A stretch of DNA of 64,000 bases, taken from positions 905,607-969,606 of the forward strand of contig JABFGF010000002.1 in NCBI GenBank assembly GCA_013112635.1. The letters are read 5' to 3'. Below the pieces are notes generated by a model. That model was given only the letters and a program-made list of their open reading frames with translations. It had not been told where the DNA came from and made no database searches. Position numbers and translations under genes: made by a program. Shown here piece after piece: positions 61,077-64,000 of this stretch. Within the stretch, counting starts at the first letter, position 1, and every line of letters begins with the position of its first letter. The DNA comes from Calditrichota bacterium (lineage in GTDB: Bacteria > Calditrichota > Calditrichia > Calditrichales > J004).

Positions 61077-62522
61077 ATGTCAAAATTGTTTTTTTTGATC
61101 CTTATTTTGGGCACGACTTTATTTGCTCAATCACCGAAATCGCTTGTTCATAAATATCAAAAAAGAGCTGCGTTGAAAAATGCACAATGGTCTGTCTTTG
61201 CCAAATATGTCGAAAGTGAGAATATTGTTATTGATCATAACAGTAGTTTCAGTTTAACTCCGGCATCCGGGTTGAAGTTATTTACAACCGCAACAGCTTT
61301 GGATGTGCTTGGGAGTGATTTTCGCTTTTCAACCAGGCTCTATTTAAACGGAACAATTGAAAGTGGTGTTTTAAAAGGAGACCTTTTAATTATCGGAGGT
61401 GGTGATCCTACTTTGGGCAGTTCACAGGTTAAAGGTTCTCTTCCTTTGGATAGCCTTATGATGAGTTGGACGGAAGCAATCTCGCAAAAAGGCATTAAGC
61501 AAATCACAGGGAATATTGTTTCTTTTACCGGACTTTACGATGAACAATCAGTGCCTGGATATTGGTATTGGATTGATTTGGGTAATTATTATGGGGCTGG
61601 AAGTAATTCGTTAAATATTAGTGATAACCTGTACCATGTTTTTTTTAAGCCTGCAAAAAACGTTGGTAATGGTGCTAAAGTATTGAGGACAGAACCTGAG
61701 ATACCGGACCTGACTTTTAACAATAATATGAAAACCGGCAAAAAAGGATCTGGAGATAATGGTTATATTTATTGCGCTCCCGGTCAATTTAGGGCAACAT
61801 TAAGAGGAACAATTCCCGCTGGTGTAAAAGAGTTTTCGATCAAAGGTTCAATTCCCGACCCAGCTTTATTTGCAGCACAGGAATTAAAACGATCATTGCA
61901 AAAGGTGAAGGTAAATGTAGATGGAGAAGCAAAGGTATCCCGCAAAGAATTTAATTTTGATAAATCCAGGGTTTTGCATACAACCTGGTCGCCGCCTTTA
62001 AAAGATATTGTTTACATTGTTAATAAACGCAGCAATAATTTGTATTCTGAGGCGATTGGTAAAATGGCCGGGTTAAATGTTTTTAACTATGGCTCAAATG
62101 AAAACTCCGTTAAAGCAATTTCCTCATTTTTTGAGCGCAATAATATTGATGATGAAATGAGTCTTTATGATGTTTGTGGGTTATCACCAACAAATACAAT
62201 CTCCACAAAAATGATGACAGAACTACTTGTTACCATGAGCAAACATGAAGAATTTGACGCTTTTTATAACTCGATGGGTGTTGCAGGAGATGCGGATGAC
62301 ATTGGCCATTTTAAAAACTTTGGTGTGGGGACAAAGATTGAAAAAAATGCGCGGATTAAGTCAGGAACAATTACCCGTGTAAAAAGTCACTCAGGATATT
62401 TACAAGATAGAAAAGGCAGGTTGATTGCATTTTCTATGATTGCTAATAATTACAAAGGTTCTGTGCGAAATATAAATAACATGCATAAAAAAATACTAAT
62501 TGCCCTAGCAAAATTAAACTAA
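61077..62522 (+). CDS. dacB: D-alanyl-D-alanine carboxypeptidase/PBP4 (peptidase S13)
   Basis: A 481-aa periplasmic protein with signal peptide (MSKLFFLILILGTTLFAQS). S13 motifs are in order: SGLK (Ser64-Lys67, within LTPASGLKLFTTAT), SNN (SxN) in KRSNNLYSEAIG and KSGT for KTG in KSGTITRVKSHSGY, plus DVCGLSPTNTIST. This is a class C low-mass penicillin-binding protein trimming peptidoglycan. A GAAGAG site precedes the ATG. Length is standard. Confidence 0.95.
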   Translation: MSKLFFLILILGTTLFAQSPKSLVHKYQKRAALKNAQWSVFAKYVESENIVIDHNSSFSLTPASGLKLFTTATALDVLGSDFRFSTRLYLNGTIESGVLKGDLLIIGGGDPTLGSSQVKGSLPLDSLMMSWTEAISQKGIKQITGNIVSFTGLYDEQSVPGYWYWIDLGNYYGAGSNSLNISDNLYHVFFKPAKNVGNGAKVLRTEPEIPDLTFNNNMKTGKKGSGDNGYIYCAPGQFRATLRGTIPAGVKEFSIKGSIPDPALFAAQELKRSLQKVKVNVDGEAKVSRKEFNFDKSRVLHTTWSPPLKDIVYIVNKRSNNLYSEAIGKMAGLNVFNYGSNENSVKAISSFFERNNIDDEMSLYDVCGLSPTNTISTKMMTELLVTMSKHEEFDAFYNSMGVAGDADDIGHFKNFGVGTKIEKNARIKSGTITRVKSHSGYLQDRKGRLIAFSMIANNYKGSVRNINNMHKKILIALAKLN

Positions 62523-62536
62523 TCTGTAAATGAGTT

Positions 62537-63619
62537 TTATCTTAGCAAAAGCATCTTTTTGGTCAAGATTTTTGAACCGGCTTTTATTCGGTATATATAA
62601 ATTCCACCAGGTAACCCAGAAGCATCAAACTTAATTGAATAATCTCCATTAACCTGATCCATATCAACCAGGGTTTGTATTTTTTGCCCCAATGTATTAT
62701 AAATGTCTAGTGAAACATGGCTGGGTTTACTAAGCTTATATTTTATGGTTGTTACAGCTTCTTTTGCCTGGGCGCTTTTTTCTCCAAAAGGATTGGGATA
62801 GTTTTGGTTAAGCTGGAAAGATTTTGGCTGTTTAAACTGTTTTATATCTGAAACAATATCTGTGTAAGATCCTGTTTCTAACGGAGAGATATTGTCGGCT
62901 TCGTCTTTTGTTCTGATTGCAAAGTATTTAGAATCATCAGTTGTACCACTCATATCAATCTGGACAGACCCTTTCGCAAAATCACTTGAATCTCCCTGGA
63001 AAACCACGGTTGCAGTTTCCCATTTTGCATTTGTGTTAACTTTTTCATCATTTGCCCAGCGGATCTCGAAAGAACTAATACTGCCAGATGTGCTGTCATC
63101 ACCTGAACTTGAATTATCCCATGAAGCAGTTGCCAAACTAAAATCAGAATTAACCTCAGTCACAAGAAAATTGCTAACGGACGCAGGGCTAATTGCATCG
63201 GGAACAGAAATTAAATCTGAAAAAGAGCCATTTTCTAATTGCGAAATGTTTCCGGCTTCATCACTGGTGCGGATTGCAAAATACTTATCTCCAATATTAA
63301 AACTACTCATGTCAATATCTGTTGAGCCATCGGCAAAAACAGTAGAATTTCCTTGAAAAGCTATTGTTGCAGCACTCCATTTTTCATCGTTATCAATCAG
63401 TCCGGCTTCTTTTGATGCCCATCTTATTTCAAAAGAACTAATGCTGCCGGATGTGCTATCATCGCCTGAACTTGTGTTATCCCAGGAAGCCGCAACGGAA
63501 CTACCATCTGAATTAATGAGAGAAACAGAAAACTCGGAAACCGAAGAAGGGGCAATGAAATCAAGGTCAGGTTCGTCAGCCGTCCGCGGGTCCGGCATCT
63601 CAACAAGATGACGAACCAC
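62537..63619 (-). pseudogene. Truncated surface protein with fibronectin-like repeats and sorting domain
   Basis: A 360-codon ORF lacking a signal peptide and starting at a GTG without ribosome site, with an in-frame TAG two codons upstream; it looks like the 3' part of a larger gene. Two ~105-aa fibronectin-III-like repeats (both with SSGDDSTSGSISSFEIRWA) precede a C-terminal sorting domain: NYPNPF, LSKPSHVSLDIYNTLGQK, GDYSIKFDASGLPGGIYIYRI. The domain is typical for T9SS/Por-type secreted proteins of FCB bacteria. The missing N-terminus would carry a signal and catalytic part. It converges on dacB with a 14-bp gap. Confidence 0.78.
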
Positions 63620-63907
63620 TTCAATCTAACTGTTTTTATTGAGTTTAAGAGACTTGATAAACCGGGATTATCGTACCATAAACCCAAAATATTCTTCAAT
63701 GCAGGTGCAATTCTCATACATTTTTACCGCGTTTATAATATGCCTAAACCGGATAAAATAACTAAAGATGAATATACATTTAAAAGGAATAAGCGGGCCA
63801 ACACATATAAATCTTTGATGGAAAGCAATAACTGGACTCAGGCTGATTTAGCACGACACTTAGGAGTTTCCAGAGCTTGGGTAACTAACGTACTAAAAAA
63901 TAAATAG
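63608..63907 (+). CDS. Small helix-turn-helix protein
   Basis: A 99-aa ORF whose last 55 residues (internal ATG at 63740) form an HTH of the Cro/resolvase type: KRANTYKSLMESNNW, then TQADLARHLGVSRAWVTNVLKNK. The first 44 residues (GLSYHKPKIFFNAGAILIHFYRVYN) are plausible protein, but neither ATG has a ribosome site, so the start is uncertain. It overlaps the truncated surface gene's GTG head-to-head by 12 bp. Perhaps a leftover of a mobile element or recombination module. A terminator hairpin overlaps its stop. Confidence 0.65.
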   Translation: MTNHFNLTVFIEFKRLDKPGLSYHKPKIFFNAGAILIHFYRVYNMPKPDKITKDEYTFKRNKRANTYKSLMESNNWTQADLARHLGVSRAWVTNVLKNK

Positions 63908-63926
63908 GTGTGATGCCTATTTATTT
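63898..63926 (+). terminator. Hairpin terminator overlapping the HTH gene stop
   Basis: AAATAAATAGG (63898-63908) and CCTATTTATTT (63916-63926) form a perfect 11-bp stem with a 7-nt loop; the TAG stop lies in the stem. The remaining sequence to 64000 shows no gene. Confidence 0.6.
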
Positions 63927-64000
63927 ATCTTGAATTTCAGTATTAAATATATTACCCTCGTTTTGGACATTTAGACATATGGACACAAAGTATATACATT

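Noticed and set aside
1..64000. tRNA, rRNA, CRISPR arrays and prophage
   Set aside because: I found no cloverleaf-like arms, no regularly spaced repeats and no integrase, terminase or capsid motifs, though a covariance search could still find a tRNA I missed by eye.

Overview
The window is AT-rich chromosomal DNA from a Gram-negative bacterium, most likely of the FCB superphylum, with Calditrichota/Ignavibacteriota-like lineages as the best guess. Three things point there. The surface protein at 62537-63619 ends in an NYPNPF-type secretion/sorting domain. Many genes encode outer-membrane barrels or lipoproteins. The helical protein at 55640-57097 resembles families common in Bacteroidota-related genomes. 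The assignment is inference; there is no rRNA or other phylogenetic marker here. I saw no tRNA, rRNA, CRISPR array, prophage or complete transposon, and coding density is high.

Layout. 1-6.3 kb: a partial lipoprotein, lpdA, a convergent split saccharopine pathway (saccharopine dehydrogenase and lysine-ketoglutarate reductase) sharing a terminator, and a serine hydrolase. 6.5-9.7 kb: an OPT transporter with a small membrane partner, a REP-like inverted-repeat element and a phosphopantetheinyl transferase. 9.7-14.7 kb: PilZ and ArsC-like proteins, glgC, a methyltransferase-like protein with an altered catalytic motif, and a STAS protein. 14.7-19 kb: a TlpA-like thioredoxin, a LiaF-like protein and a LytS/LytTR two-component pair. 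19.2-23.4 kb: a tight operon of a GCS2-like ligase fused to CBS domains, an aspartoacylase-like metallohydrolase and a Gfo/Idh/MocA oxidoreductase.

23.5-33.1 kb is one nine-gene minus-strand cluster for menaquinone, in the order menG/ubiE, menF, menD, a small TPR-like membrane protein, menH, menB, menA, menC, menE. It covers the classical o-succinylbenzoate route from chorismate to menaquinone except for a dedicated DHNA-CoA thioesterase and the prenyl-diphosphate synthase. 33.3-42.5 kb holds housekeeping and envelope genes: nth, thyX, ferritin, lgt, an S51 peptidase-like protein and an MscS channel. 42.8-45.9 kb is a tandem duplication of a two-gene cassette (outer-membrane protein plus small lipoprotein).

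46.4-49 kb is a MerR-regulated three-gene operon with two GyrI-like ligand-binding domains around an alpha/beta hydrolase, preceded by a promoter with the 19-bp spacer typical of MerR control. 49.1-53.1 kb carries a MASE1 hybrid histidine kinase and an HD-GYP protein. 53.1-64 kb carries a haloalkane-dehalogenase-like hydrolase, a tandem VOC pair, a class A beta-lactamase, an EamA transporter behind an internally deleted SDR remnant, a porin/PstS-like pair, a candidate small RNA with C-rich loops, PBP4/DacB, and a truncated sorting-domain protein next to a small HTH gene at the window edge.

The most interesting items are the duplicated barrel/lipoprotein cassette, the MerR/GyrI operon and its promoter, the GCS2-CBS/aspartoacylase operon, the methyltransferase-like protein with altered motif IV, and the C-rich-loop RNA candidate.
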